DNA of 52,630 nucleotides, taken from NCBI GenBank assembly GCA_023269615.1, contig JAHFSY010000031.1, positions 1 to 52,630 of the forward strand, written 5' to 3'. Made by a program: the position numbers and the translations under genes. This document shows, in pieces, positions 8,178 through 16,743 of the stretch (position 1 is its first letter; every line of letters starts with the position of its first letter). This DNA is from Verrucomicrobiota bacterium. GTDB taxonomy: Bacteria > Verrucomicrobiota > Verrucomicrobiia > JABWAM01. The notes beneath the pieces were generated by a model that was not told where the DNA came from, ran no database searches, and worked only from the letters and a program-made list of their open reading frames with translations.

Positions 8178-9564
8178 TTTTGAAGCTGAAGATCGTGGCG
8201 ATGCAGATGCGGATGTCGAACCAGAGGGACCAGTTTTCAAAGTAATAAAGATCGTAGCGAACACGTTCGTCGAGCGGCGTGTTTCCGCGCAGGCCGTTCA
8301 CCTGGGCCCATCCCGTCAGGCCGGGCTTGAATGCGTGGCGCGGCATGTAGTGTTTGATCTCATCCTTGAATTTTTCCACGAAGAAGGGGCGCTCGGGGCG
8401 GGGCCCCACGAGGCTCATCTCGCCGGAGAGCACGTGCCAGAACTGAGGCATTTCATCCACGTTGAACTTGCGCATGTACCCGCCGACTTTCGTCCTGCGA
8501 GGATCGTTCTCCTTCGCCCATACGGGGCCGCTTTCCTTCTCGGCATCCACTTTCATGGTGCGCAACTTGGCCATTTCAAATGTGCGCCCTTCGCGTCCGC
8601 AACGTTCCTGCATGTAGAAAATCGGGCCGGGAGCCTCGAGGCGGATGAACAGCGCGCCAAGAGCCATGGGCACCGAGCTGAGGATGAGGCCGACGATGGA
8701 TCCGATGACGTCGAACGCGCGTTTCACGGCACGGTTGAACGGGCGGTCGAGGGGGAAATCGCCCAGGCCAAGCAAGGGCACCCCGCTGACGAAATCAAGA
8801 TGCACACGCGATGCGAGGATTTCAAAGAGATCGGGCACGAGGCGGAATTGCACCATCTCGCGTTCGCACATCAGGATCCAGTCGCTGATCTGCGCATGCG
8901 GGACCTGGAGTGTTCCAAGAATCACTTCATCGGTTTCGTGCTGTTGCAGGATCTTTTCCGTGTCCGCGAGTTTCCCGAGCCAGCGGACATTGTTGGGGAG
9001 GTCCTTGGGTTCCTCATCGGAAAGCACCCCCATGATTTCACGGCCCGAGTTGACGTCGGATTTAACGTGCTGCACGATTTCCACGCTTCGATCACCCCAG
9101 CCGATGAGGAGCACGCGCTCGAGCATGTTGTGACGCCGGAGGTAGGTTCCCCATGCGCGACGGAGACGGTCGCGGATGATTAAAATCCAGATCAGGGAGA
9201 GGATGGTCATCAGTACCACGGTGGAGCGCGAATATCGGAATTGGGCTCGCAGAAAGAAGCTCAAGGCGAAGAGGATGCCCAGGGAGATGAAGACGCCTTG
9301 GGTGACGCGCGCCGCCTCGGCGAGGAAGGGCAGGGGCATGCGGATATTGTAAAGGCCAAGCCACTGAAAAACTGCAATGAGAGTGATCGCCCAGAGGGTC
9401 ACAGCCGCCAGATAGTCAAAAAAAAGCGGGGTGTCCTGCAGAGGAAGACCCGATTTGAAACGAGTCCACCACGCGACCATCAGGGCCACGTACATGGCCA
9501 GCAAGTCGCAGAACACGGTCAGCGTGACCGTATAGGCGCGGACATCTTTGCGTTGAAATATCAT
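8167..9564 (-). CDS. Polyprenyl glycosylphosphotransferase (initiating sugar-phosphate transferase)
   Basis: Proteins of this kind (WbaP/WcaJ type) load the first sugar phosphate onto undecaprenyl phosphate in the inner membrane. The 465-residue protein has an N-terminal block of four to five membrane helices, then a nucleotide-binding-like domain with ERVLLIGWGDRSVEIVQH. A further helix at about residue 280 leads into the bacterial sugar transferase domain, with FDVIGSIVGLILS, KLRTMKVDAE, VGPRPERP and PGLTGWAQVNG. The ATG at 9564 is preferred over a GTG three codons upstream. It is followed by the overlapping GT9 gene, giving a two-gene surface-glycan operon. Confidence 0.93.
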   Translation of the reverse strand: MIFQRKDVRAYTVTLTVFCDLLAMYVALMVAWWTRFKSGLPLQDTPLFFDYLAAVTLWAITLIAVFQWLGLYNIRMPLPFLAEAARVTQGVFISLGILFALSFFLRAQFRYSRSTVVLMTILSLIWILIIRDRLRRAWGTYLRRHNMLERVLLIGWGDRSVEIVQHVKSDVNSGREIMGVLSDEEPKDLPNNVRWLGKLADTEKILQQHETDEVILGTLQVPHAQISDWILMCEREMVQFRLVPDLFEILASRVHLDFVSGVPLLGLGDFPLDRPFNRAVKRAFDVIGSIVGLILSSVPMALGALFIRLEAPGPIFYMQERCGREGRTFEMAKLRTMKVDAEKESGPVWAKENDPRRTKVGGYMRKFNVDEMPQFWHVLSGEMSLVGPRPERPFFVEKFKDEIKHYMPRHAFKPGLTGWAQVNGLRGNTPLDERVRYDLYYFENWSLWFDIRICIATIFSFKNAY

Positions 9565-9690
9565 GGGCGCCACAAGCTAAAGGCAGTCAGCCGTGGGCTG
9601 CAAGCTGCAAGTAATTCACTTTCAACGCATATGCCTTCGTGGTATGTCTTCGTAAATTTACGATTGGAAAGTATTTCCCGGGTGTCAGTC

Positions 9691-12312
9691 ATGCTGTCTC
9701 AAAATAATCCACGGTTGGCGGGCGCTCCGCGGGGGCTGGCGCCCATGATTTTCGTCCTGTTTTTCGCGTCGGGAACGGCTGCTCTCGGGTATGAAGTGGT
9801 CTGGTCCCGGTATCTGGCATTGTTGTTTGGAAGCACCGCCCAGGCCCAGGCGGCGGTGCTGGCGATTTACATGGGTGGCCTGGCAATCGGAAGCCGCCTC
9901 TTCGGCAGGTGGTCCGGAATCCTGCGCCGCCCCCTGCTTGGCTATGGCGTGGTCGAAATCATCATCGGCATCTATGCCTTCTCCTTTTACAGCCTGTATG
10001 AAATGGCCGACGGCGTGTTCGTGCAGGTTGGCGGCGGACTTCTGGAGCAGCCCCGCCTCCTGCTTGGCCTGAAGGGAGCGGTGAGCCTGCTGCTGCTCGC
10101 GTGCCCCACCATCCTGATGGGCGGCACCCTTCCCCTGCTGAGTGCCTGGCTCCAGGATCATTCAACGGAACCCGGTCGCATGTCCGCGCGCCTTTACTCC
10201 ATCAACAGTCTGGGCGCAGTGCTGGGGGCGGCACTCACGGCTTTCTGGTTCATCCCGGGGTGTGGGCTGGGGTTGACGCTCTGGCTGATGGGATTGATCA
10301 ACCTGCTGGCTGGCTGTGGAGCGGTCTGGCTGGCTTTCCGCCAGAAGGAAATTTCCGCTGATCCTCATCCCGCCCGACCAACTCCCACGTCGGACGCGAC
10401 GGCGGCGGCCTTGCTTTGGAGGGGCTGCGTGCTGGTTGGATTGACCGGCGCCATTTCCATGGGGCTGGAGGTGCTTGCGTCGCGGGCGCTCGCCCTGATT
10501 TTTGGGGCTTCGACCCACGCCTTCGCGATCATGCTGATCTCGTTCATTTTTGGGATTTCACTGGGAAGCCTGGTCGTCTCCTCCCCAAAAATAAAAGAGA
10601 CCGACGTGTCCCGGAACACGGTCCTGCTGATCATCCTCGCCGCATGCTGGCTTGGGATCTTCGTGTTCGGGATCGAGAAGTGGATCCGCCTTTACGGGTT
10701 CGCCGAAAGTGGATTCGCCCCGAGTCGGACGGGCTATGTCTATCACCTGATGTTCACGGCCCTGGTTTCGATCATTGTCATCGGAGGTCCCGCATGCCTC
10801 ATGGGTTCCGTGTTGCCGCTCTGGATGGGCACGCTGACCGGCCGTCATCCAGGATTGGCCGACCGCATGGGATGGCTGCTTGCCTGCAACACGTGGGGTG
10901 CCGTCGCGGGCGCCCTCGTCACCGGCTTTGTCTTGATGCCGCGGTGGGGGTTGCGGGGAACGCTGTGCGCCACGATCCTGTTCCTCATCGGAATCGCATG
11001 GATGACAGCCATGATCCGGAAAAAGTGGATCACGTGGGGGATGTGTTCGAGCCTCCTCGTCCTGTTCCTCTGCGCCTCGTGGATGGGAGGGGAAGGTTGG
11101 CGGCACACCCTCAGCTCCGGCCTGTTTCGCCAGCGGCAGGATGGTGAGAAATTCGATTTACTCCTTCAATGGCGGAAAGAGCACATCCGCCTGGATTTTT
11201 ACGAGGATGCCCCGGACGCGACGGTCTCCGTGGAGCGGAATGACGGCGTTGGTTTTCCGTCCGAAATCTCGCTGCGGATCAACGGCAAGCCGGACGCATC
11301 AAGCCACAGCGATCTTTCCACGCAATACCTGCTGGCGCATCTTCCCATGATGGCGCGGCCGCAGAGCCGGGATGTCTTTATCCTGGGATTTGGGAGTGGA
11401 ATCACGGCGGGGGCCTTGCTGGGACATCCCATGAAACACCTGGGCATCGCGGAAAATTGCGCGCCGGTCCTGCGCGCCGGCAGGTTGTTCGAGCCGTGGA
11501 ATCGAAAGGTCCTCCAGGATTCACGCGTTCATGTGTGGAATGAGGATGCACGCACGGTCTTGAAACTCAGCCCGACCCAATACGACGTCATCATCAGCGA
11601 GCCATCCAATCCGTGGATGGCCGGGGTCGGAGGCGTGTTCAGCTTCGAATTCTACACGCTGGCTTCACAACGCTTGAAGGAGGGGGGCATCATGGCCCAA
11701 TGGTTTCACATCTACGAAACGGATGACTCCACCGTGGCTCTGGTGTTGCGCACCTTTCATGAAGTCTTTCCGTGCATGGAGGTCTGGGACGTCTCCAAAG
11801 GCGACATCATTCTCCTCGGGTCGAAGAAGCCCTGGGATTCCAGTCCTGACATGGTTCAGAGCGTGTTTGCGCGTGATCGGCCGAGGGCGGATCTCCTGCA
11901 AATCGGGTTGTCCGGGCCCGACGCCGTGTGCGCCCGACGGCTGGCATCCCAGCAAACGGCCCCGGCTATCTTTGGATTTGGGGACATCCAGACCGATGAA
12001 TGCCCCATCCTGGAATATGAAGCCCCGCGTGCATTTTTCATGGGAAACACCTCCAGGCTGCTGATGCAATTCGACGAACGGACATGGAAGACCGCGGCCC
12101 TCCTCCCTCGCGAGCGGCGGATCCTTGCTTCGCTGGATGATTCCACTCTTCGGGCGATCTTCCAGGAATACTCCTCGATCAATCCCGATCTGCTGCGTTT
12201 CCTTGCACGGCGTCTCGCCCAGGGTGAAGGCGGCGCTTCGAATCGGAAGACTGATTCCGGGATGCCATGTGTTTTTCAAAAAGATCCCCCGCATCCCAGA
12301 CTTGCGCAATGA
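9691..12312 (+). CDS. Polytopic membrane protein fused to spermidine-synthase-like domain
   Basis: The 873-residue protein begins with an array of about 12 membrane helices (residues roughly 10-480), opening with FFASGTAALGYEVVWSRYL. A cytoplasmic Rossmann domain of the spermidine synthase superfamily follows. The SAM-binding turn is LGFGSGITAG near residue 563, then the acidic VWNEDAR and the active-site segment ISEPSNPWMAGVGGVFS. Such fusions are common in Verrucomicrobiota and Planctomycetota and their substrate is not known. They may not make spermidine at all. An in-frame ATG at 9631 is possible, but 9691 fits the family start. The gene heads a plus-strand run with the PEGA/TPR and ankyrin genes. 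Confidence 0.86.
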   Translation: MLSQNNPRLAGAPRGLAPMIFVLFFASGTAALGYEVVWSRYLALLFGSTAQAQAAVLAIYMGGLAIGSRLFGRWSGILRRPLLGYGVVEIIIGIYAFSFYSLYEMADGVFVQVGGGLLEQPRLLLGLKGAVSLLLLACPTILMGGTLPLLSAWLQDHSTEPGRMSARLYSINSLGAVLGAALTAFWFIPGCGLGLTLWLMGLINLLAGCGAVWLAFRQKEISADPHPARPTPTSDATAAALLWRGCVLVGLTGAISMGLEVLASRALALIFGASTHAFAIMLISFIFGISLGSLVVSSPKIKETDVSRNTVLLIILAACWLGIFVFGIEKWIRLYGFAESGFAPSRTGYVYHLMFTALVSIIVIGGPACLMGSVLPLWMGTLTGRHPGLADRMGWLLACNTWGAVAGALVTGFVLMPRWGLRGTLCATILFLIGIAWMTAMIRKKWITWGMCSSLLVLFLCASWMGGEGWRHTLSSGLFRQRQDGEKFDLLLQWRKEHIRLDFYEDAPDATVSVERNDGVGFPSEISLRINGKPDASSHSDLSTQYLLAHLPMMARPQSRDVFILGFGSGITAGALLGHPMKHLGIAENCAPVLRAGRLFEPWNRKVLQDSRVHVWNEDARTVLKLSPTQYDVIISEPSNPWMAGVGGVFSFEFYTLASQRLKEGGIMAQWFHIYETDDSTVALVLRTFHEVFPCMEVWDVSKGDIILLGSKKPWDSSPDMVQSVFARDRPRADLLQIGLSGPDAVCARRLASQQTAPAIFGFGDIQTDECPILEYEAPRAFFMGNTSRLLMQFDERTWKTAALLPRERRILASLDDSTLRAIFQEYSSINPDLLRFLARRLAQGEGGASNRKTDSGMPCVFQKDPPHPRLAQ

Positions 12313-12364
12313 GATCCCATCCAATTCACTTTCCTTGTCGGGCGTTTTTTGCGAGATTGTCGGG

Positions 12365-13555
12365 GTGACTGCATCCTCCCCAAGCGAGACGTCGGCACCG
12401 GCACCGGGTGGTTCCCCTGTGGGACGTTGGCGTGTGGCCGCCCTGGGCGCCCTGCTGCTTTTCCTCGGCGTAGCCGCCTGGGCATGGCGCCAGCATGAGG
12501 AGCGTGAGCGCGAGCTCGAACGCATCCACGCTGAACAAATTGCGCGCGCGCGCGGTGGCTTCCGTCTGACCACCGCGCCCGAGGGAGCGTCCGTCACGGC
12601 GGATGACACGACCACATTCAAGACTCCCGCTGTGTTCGAGAAAATGAAGCTTGGACGTCACCAGCTGCGGATTGAGCTGGACCGGTACGAGACGGTCTAC
12701 AGGACGGCCGTCGTGAGGGAAAACCAGGTTGCCGACCTGGGGTGGGTTGCCATGACCCGGCAGAAGGGAACCCTACAGATTGATACTCGCCCCGCCGGAG
12801 CCATTTTTGAAGTTTCGGGCGAGGAATCATTCAATCAGAGCGGGATGACTCCGGCCACATTCACCAATCTTCCCACGGGCACCTACCATGTGCTGCTCAA
12901 GCGCGCGGGATGGCTGCCGCGCAAGGAGGATGCACGGGTGGATCGCAACGCCACTGCCTCGATCTCGTGGGAATTCGGCCTCGCCAGCCAGTTGACCGAC
13001 ACCATGCGGCGCCAGATGGAGATGAGAGGGAAGGCGTTGGTGACGAGTGGCAATTTTGACGGCGCTGCCGACGTGTACCAGGAACTCATCGCGGCGGAAC
13101 CCACCAATCATCTCGCATTTTCCAACCTTGGGGTCGTCCAGCTCAACCAGGGCAAGCTGGAGGAGGCGGAGGTTTCGTTGAAAAGCGCCCTTGGACTGAA
13201 TCCGAAAGATACTTACACGCTCTCCATGCTGGGCATCACGCAGTCCCGCCAGGGTAAATACGAGGAGTCCATCAAGTCGCTCGGGAGCGTGGCGGAGCAG
13301 GAGGTCACCAATCCCGAAGCACATCATCACCTGGGCGTGGCCTACCTGAAGCACGGGTTCGTGGAGGCTGCGGAGAAGGAGTTTTTGAAAGTCCTGGCTC
13401 TCAAGCCCGAGTACGCGGAAACCCATTTCAATCTCGCGATGATCTACTCCCACGAGAAACCGCCTTCCATGGAGCTGGCGCGTCGCCACTACCAAAAAGC
13501 ACTGGAACTCGGAGTGCAACGCGATGACGACCTGGACAAGCTGCTCTCAAAATAA
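12365..13555 (+). CDS. Membrane-anchored PEGA-domain and TPR protein
   Basis: From a GTG at 12365 this 396-residue protein has a basic, proline-rich start and one membrane helix (about residues 25-42, ALGALLLFLGVAAWAW). A charged coiled stretch follows, then two PEGA-type beta domains (FRLTTAPEGASVTAD and LQIDTRPAGAIFEV) and four to five TPR units to the C-terminus (for example AFSNLGVVQLNQGKLEEAEV). The topology puts the PEGA and TPR parts outside the cytoplasm, suited to protein binding. An earlier in-frame start lies inside the upstream gene and is less likely. The stop overlaps the next ATG in TAATG, so translation of the ankyrin gene is probably coupled. Confidence 0.82.
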   Translation: MTASSPSETSAPAPGGSPVGRWRVAALGALLLFLGVAAWAWRQHEERERELERIHAEQIARARGGFRLTTAPEGASVTADDTTTFKTPAVFEKMKLGRHQLRIELDRYETVYRTAVVRENQVADLGWVAMTRQKGTLQIDTRPAGAIFEVSGEESFNQSGMTPATFTNLPTGTYHVLLKRAGWLPRKEDARVDRNATASISWEFGLASQLTDTMRRQMEMRGKALVTSGNFDGAADVYQELIAAEPTNHLAFSNLGVVQLNQGKLEEAEVSLKSALGLNPKDTYTLSMLGITQSRQGKYEESIKSLGSVAEQEVTNPEAHHHLGVAYLKHGFVEAAEKEFLKVLALKPEYAETHFNLAMIYSHEKPPSMELARRHYQKALELGVQRDDDLDKLLSK

Positions 13556-14598
13556 TGCCTCTTCCCGATTTGTTGCGGATGGAAAACGGAGGGACACGCT
13601 CTGTCGTGTCCGCAGCCGTCGCCCTGCTCGTGCTGGTAACCAGTCTCTTCGCGAAGTCCAACGACGATGCCCTTCTCGAGGCCGCGAGGGACGGCGACGT
13701 CCGTGCGGTTTCCTCCCTCCTGCAACAGCACGCCCATCTCGAGGCGAAAGATCGCAAGGGATTCACCCCGCTTCTTTGGGCGGCCTGCAAGGGGCATGTG
13801 GGCGTCATGCGCTCGCTGCTCGATCACGGCGCTGACGTGAATGCAAAGGCCCGGGATGGCTGGACGGTCCTGATGTGGACCGCTTCGCGCGGCCAGGTCG
13901 CCGCCTCCGAACTGTTGGTCCAGCGTGGCGCGGACGTGGATGAGGAAACCGCCGACGGCTTCACGCCACTCATGATTGCCGCCATGTCCGGCCAGGCCGC
14001 TTCCGTGAAAGCCCTCCTTGCGCAGAAAGCGGACCCCAACATCACGGCGCGCGATGGCAACACGGCGCTCGTGCTGGCTTCCGAAAGAGGAAATGCCGAG
14101 ACCGTGAAACTGCTGATCGGGGCGGGAGCCGATCCTTCCGCAAAAAACGAGGATGGGGCAACACCGCTGATCGCGGCGTCAGTTTCCGGAAACGCCGCCA
14201 CGGCCGAGCTCCTCCTCGGAAACAAGGTGGAGATGAACGTCAGGGATTCCGTGGGCATGGCGCCCATCCACTACGCCGCATCGCTCAAGCACCTTGAATT
14301 GCTGAAGCTTCTCCTGAAACACGGCGCGGACGCATCCTTTCTTTCCGGCGAGGAACAAACCCCGCTGATGCTGGCCGTGGATGCCGGCGACGCAAAAGCC
14401 GTGCAGGCGATCATCAAGGCCGGCGCGGATGTGAATTTTCAAAACAAGGATGGCCAGACCGCGCTTCTCATCGCGCAAGCCCAGAAGCGAACGGAGCTGA
14501 TCCGTATTCTCAAAGCCGCGGGCGCGAAGGAGATGACGGTGCCGGTGACCCGTGTTCCCGGGAGTCGGGAGGCAGGAGCCAGAAGTCAGAAGAAATAA
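13555..14598 (+). CDS. Exported or membrane-anchored ankyrin-repeat protein
   Basis: The 347-residue protein has an N-terminal hydrophobic segment (about residues 18-33, VVSAAVALLVLVTSLFA) that may be a signal peptide or anchor. About nine ankyrin repeats follow (for example GFTPLLWAACKGHVGVMRSLLDHGADVN), reaching to about residue 325. Its start codon overlaps the stop of the PEGA/TPR gene in TAATG. The last dozen residues (PGSREAGARSQKK) are encoded by a GGGAGTCGGGAGGCAGGAGC-like purine-rich run that resembles dispersed repeats, so the C-terminus may have been rewritten. A binding role beside the TPR protein is inferred; no enzymatic domain is visible. Confidence 0.85.
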   Translation: MPLPDLLRMENGGTRSVVSAAVALLVLVTSLFAKSNDDALLEAARDGDVRAVSSLLQQHAHLEAKDRKGFTPLLWAACKGHVGVMRSLLDHGADVNAKARDGWTVLMWTASRGQVAASELLVQRGADVDEETADGFTPLMIAAMSGQAASVKALLAQKADPNITARDGNTALVLASERGNAETVKLLIGAGADPSAKNEDGATPLIAASVSGNAATAELLLGNKVEMNVRDSVGMAPIHYAASLKHLELLKLLLKHGADASFLSGEEQTPLMLAVDAGDAKAVQAIIKAGADVNFQNKDGQTALLIAQAQKRTELIRILKAAGAKEMTVPVTRVPGSREAGARSQKK

Positions 14599-14614
14599 AA
14601 AACCACGTGGGGAA

Positions 14615-15061
14615 TCATGGGGCGACAGAAAAGCTGGCAGCGGGGTCCACGTACATCCACTGGTTCTGCTGGGATTCATACCGGATGAATTCATCCTCAC
14701 CAAGTTTCATGTAAAGTTTGTACTGTGGAGATCCATCGTTCGAGGGAGAATACCGCCAGCATGGGCGCGTTCCGTTCCCCATTCGAAGCCACTCCTTGCG
14801 GTACCCCTTGGGAAACAAATCCGACCGCAATACCTCTTGATTCGTCGGAAGTCTTCCAAGCGATTTCATCAAGCTGTCCACGGCATTCTTGAGAGGAAGC
14901 CCCGCATCGACCAGCTTCTTCAACTCGGAACGGTCCTGGGCCGATTCAGCATGGTAAATCTTCGAGCGCGAGTCGTGGTGGTTGAAATAAAAGTACAACA
15001 CCATCGCCACCAGAACCGACGCAAGCAAACCGCCGGCCAGAAATATCGCAATGCGTTTCAT
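14615..15061 (-). CDS. Small membrane-anchored protein of unknown function
   Basis: From the ATG at 15061 the 148-residue protein has one N-terminal membrane helix (IAIFLAGGLLASVLVAMVLYFYF). A soluble domain with NAVDSLMKSLGRLPTNQEVL and aromatic residues towards the C-terminus (ENEFIRYESQ-like, MYVDPAASF) lies outside the cytoplasm. I recognise no family. The longer frame to 15310 would run through the antitoxin gene and is basic and low in hydrophobic pattern, so it was not used. The gene lies just downstream of the truncated toxin. Confidence 0.6.
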   Translation of the reverse strand: MKRIAIFLAGGLLASVLVAMVLYFYFNHHDSRSKIYHAESAQDRSELKKLVDAGLPLKNAVDSLMKSLGRLPTNQEVLRSDLFPKGYRKEWLRMGNGTRPCWRYSPSNDGSPQYKLYMKLGEDEFIRYESQQNQWMYVDPAASFSVAP

Positions 15062-15090
15062 AGGGGCATATCTGCAGGATGTTTTCCAAA

Positions 15091-15126
15091 TCAAAGAGTG
15101 AAGCTGTCGAGAAAGACCTTCGTCAT
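15091..15126 (-). pseudogene. Truncated PIN-domain toxin remnant
   Basis: The antitoxin stop overlaps an ATG in ATGA, the usual junction for a following toxin. The frame reads MTKVFLDSFTL and stops after 11 codons. MTKVFLD matches the start of PIN nucleases, where this Asp is the first metal ligand; after it no frame resembles PIN. The toxin appears to have been removed, leaving only its first codons. Confidence 0.55.
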
Positions 15127-15371
15127 CGGTACTTTTCATGGAGGGCTTCCTCGATGAAGTCACGCTTTGAAAGTTTGGGGGAAATTCGGATGATGCCCGC
15201 CGCCTGTTGGGTGATCGGGCCGAGCGCCGCATGAGTTTTCTCGACGACTTCCAAGGCGCGGATGAATCGCGCGAACATGGCCGACACGCTAGTGCCATGC
15301 GCATGCGCAATCCGCTTGGCGTCGTGGACCAGTTGCTTGTTGGCGCTGAGGGTGAGCTTGGTGGTATTCAT
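15123..15371 (-). CDS. DUF6364-type antitoxin without toxin
   Basis: The 82-residue protein starts MNTTKLTLSANKQLVHDAKRIAHAHGTSVSAMFARFI, a ribbon-helix-helix-like N-terminus as in the DUF6364 antitoxin family. These normally sit just before a PIN ribonuclease toxin, bind it through the C-terminal part (here KLSKRDFIEEALHEKYR) and repress their own promoter. Here the partner is cut to 11 codons. Two copies of a palindromic TATACGTA sequence lie directly upstream. Family assignment is from recalled pattern. Confidence 0.72.
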   Translation of the reverse strand: MNTTKLTLSANKQLVHDAKRIAHAHGTSVSAMFARFIRALEVVEKTHAALGPITQQAAGIIRISPKLSKRDFIEEALHEKYR

Positions 15372-15402
15372 ATACGTATTGCTTCCCCGAATCTATACGT
15401 AG
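15371..15402. promoter_or_regulatory. Candidate antitoxin operator, two TATACGTA sites
   Basis: TATACGTAT at 15371-15379 and TATACGTAG at 15394-15402 both contain the palindrome TACGTA. Their centres are about 22 bp apart, near two turns of the helix. The first touches the antitoxin start codon. Spacing and position fit autoregulation by a ribbon-helix-helix protein. Confidence 0.4.
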
Positions 15403-15494
15403 GTTATTCGAAAGCCAAACCATGAGTCACGGCGACGGCTTGATCGGAGCGTTCACATTGTAATTGCAGCGATCGCGAATGGAATGTTCTCACA

Positions 15495-15941
15495 TCAGTG
15501 TTCCGGTATGGCATCTATTGCCTTCGTATTTTCAACGATTCTCGTCAGGCTCGCCCGGCAACGGATGTGGGTTCCGTCAACAAGGCTTTCAGTGGAGAGT
15601 GGGGTGGTCGTAGCGGTAAAACCTTCCTTTTCGAGATGCAGGAAGTGGTCGGCAACGTAAATGTGGGTGGTACGATAAAACAGACGAATCGTTCCTCCGG
15701 CGGGGAAGGATTCACTCATCGTGGCACGGCCTTTTTCGTCCGTTGTCGATGTTGTTTTCGGTTGAGACCTGTTCAGAAGCGAGACGCTGACACCGCCCAG
15801 GGGTGTGCCGGATGCCGCGTCCACGACATCAACCTCAACTTTGGCCCTGGCGGCGCCATCCCAACTTGACGGAGGCGACAGGAGCATAAATGCAAGAAAA
15901 ACGCCCGCAAGGCACAGGGCGGTAATCAAAATCTTTTTCAT
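15495..15941 (-). CDS. Exported protein with carboxypeptidase-regulatory-like fold
   Basis: The 148-residue protein starts with a signal or anchor helix (MKKILITALCLAGVFLAFML). A beta-rich domain follows with VEVDVVDAASGTPLGGVSVSLLNRSQPKTT and DEKGRATM, the pattern of carboxypeptidase-regulatory-like domains, a seven-stranded fold often used in surface proteins. The downstream part is aromatic and may pack on this fold. It stands alone on the minus strand. Function is unknown. Confidence 0.65.
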   Translation of the reverse strand: MKKILITALCLAGVFLAFMLLSPPSSWDGAARAKVEVDVVDAASGTPLGGVSVSLLNRSQPKTTSTTDEKGRATMSESFPAGGTIRLFYRTTHIYVADHFLHLEKEGFTATTTPLSTESLVDGTHIRCRASLTRIVENTKAIDAIPEH

Positions 15942-16039
15942 GAGGTCGCACCGGCACGGCTATTATTTTTCTTTATGAAGGGTGATGGTATTTGGGTCTA
16001 TCGGTTGATAATGAAAGTAAAACGAAGTAAATAATAAAC

Positions 16040-16699
16040 ATGGCAATAAAAACAGGAAAATTTCGGAAGCCTGTTTTGAGCACATTGATCGCAAAACATA
16101 AGGCATTCACATTGGTGGAAGCTGTTGTCATTCTAGTGCTGGTGTGTCTCTTCTACGCGTTGCTGATACCAGCCACGACGAGGGTGCGTGGCCCTTGCAG
16201 GCGATCGGCCTGTCTTTCCAACGCCCGTCAAATTGGCCTGGCGTTCAAGCAGTATGCCATTGACAACAACGATCAATTCCCTTGGATCGGGGCATCGAGC
16301 AACAGCGTAACTTCCTCGTCTGTCTTTGCCACGTTGACGAATGGGTGTTATCTGTCCATCGGCAAGATTTACATTTGTCCACAAGACAAGGGGAAGGTCA
16401 CAGGCACATCCGGCTTATTTGGCGCTGCAAACAACTCATACGCGTGCGTCGTTTCCAATTCCTCCGGACTTCATGGCTTGAGTGAAACCAACAGTAGCGA
16501 CAACCCATTGATTCTGGATGCCCATCTGAAGGGTGCTCCCGGATATGTCGTTAACCTCACGAATGCGAAATGGAATTCAAATGCCTCACATGGAGGTGGA
16601 GATGGTGGAAATATTTTTTACGTTGGTGGCCAGGCTGCTTTTAAGAAAACGTTCGATACGGGGACGGATGGCACCGACGGGTTTATTGTGGAGCCGTGA
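16040..16699 (+). CDS. Prepilin-type N-terminal cleavage/methylation protein
   Basis: The 219-residue protein has a 23-residue basic leader, then AFTLVEAVVILVLVCLFYALLIP, the class III prepilin signal, with Ala rather than Gly before the cleavage site. CLSNARQIGLAFKQYAIDNND follows, then a long pseudopilin domain ending in SHGGGDGGNIFYVGGQAAFK, similar to the H-X9-DG motif of DUF1559-like proteins in PVC bacteria. It probably inserts in the inner membrane and is processed by a prepilin peptidase encoded elsewhere. No Shine-Dalgarno is seen. A broken tandem copy follows 44 bp downstream. Confidence 0.85.
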   Translation: MAIKTGKFRKPVLSTLIAKHKAFTLVEAVVILVLVCLFYALLIPATTRVRGPCRRSACLSNARQIGLAFKQYAIDNNDQFPWIGASSNSVTSSSVFATLTNGCYLSIGKIYICPQDKGKVTGTSGLFGAANNSYACVVSNSSGLHGLSETNSSDNPLILDAHLKGAPGYVVNLTNAKWNSNASHGGGDGGNIFYVGGQAAFKKTFDTGTDGTDGFIVEP

Positions 16700-16743
16700 A
16701 TACTTGGCGGCGGGCGGTAGCCGCTTGATGGTCTGAACGATTT

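Noticed and set aside
14615..15310. Extending the small membrane protein gene upstream to 15310
   Set aside because: The extension lies over the antitoxin gene and toxin remnant and has no hydrophobic or conserved pattern.
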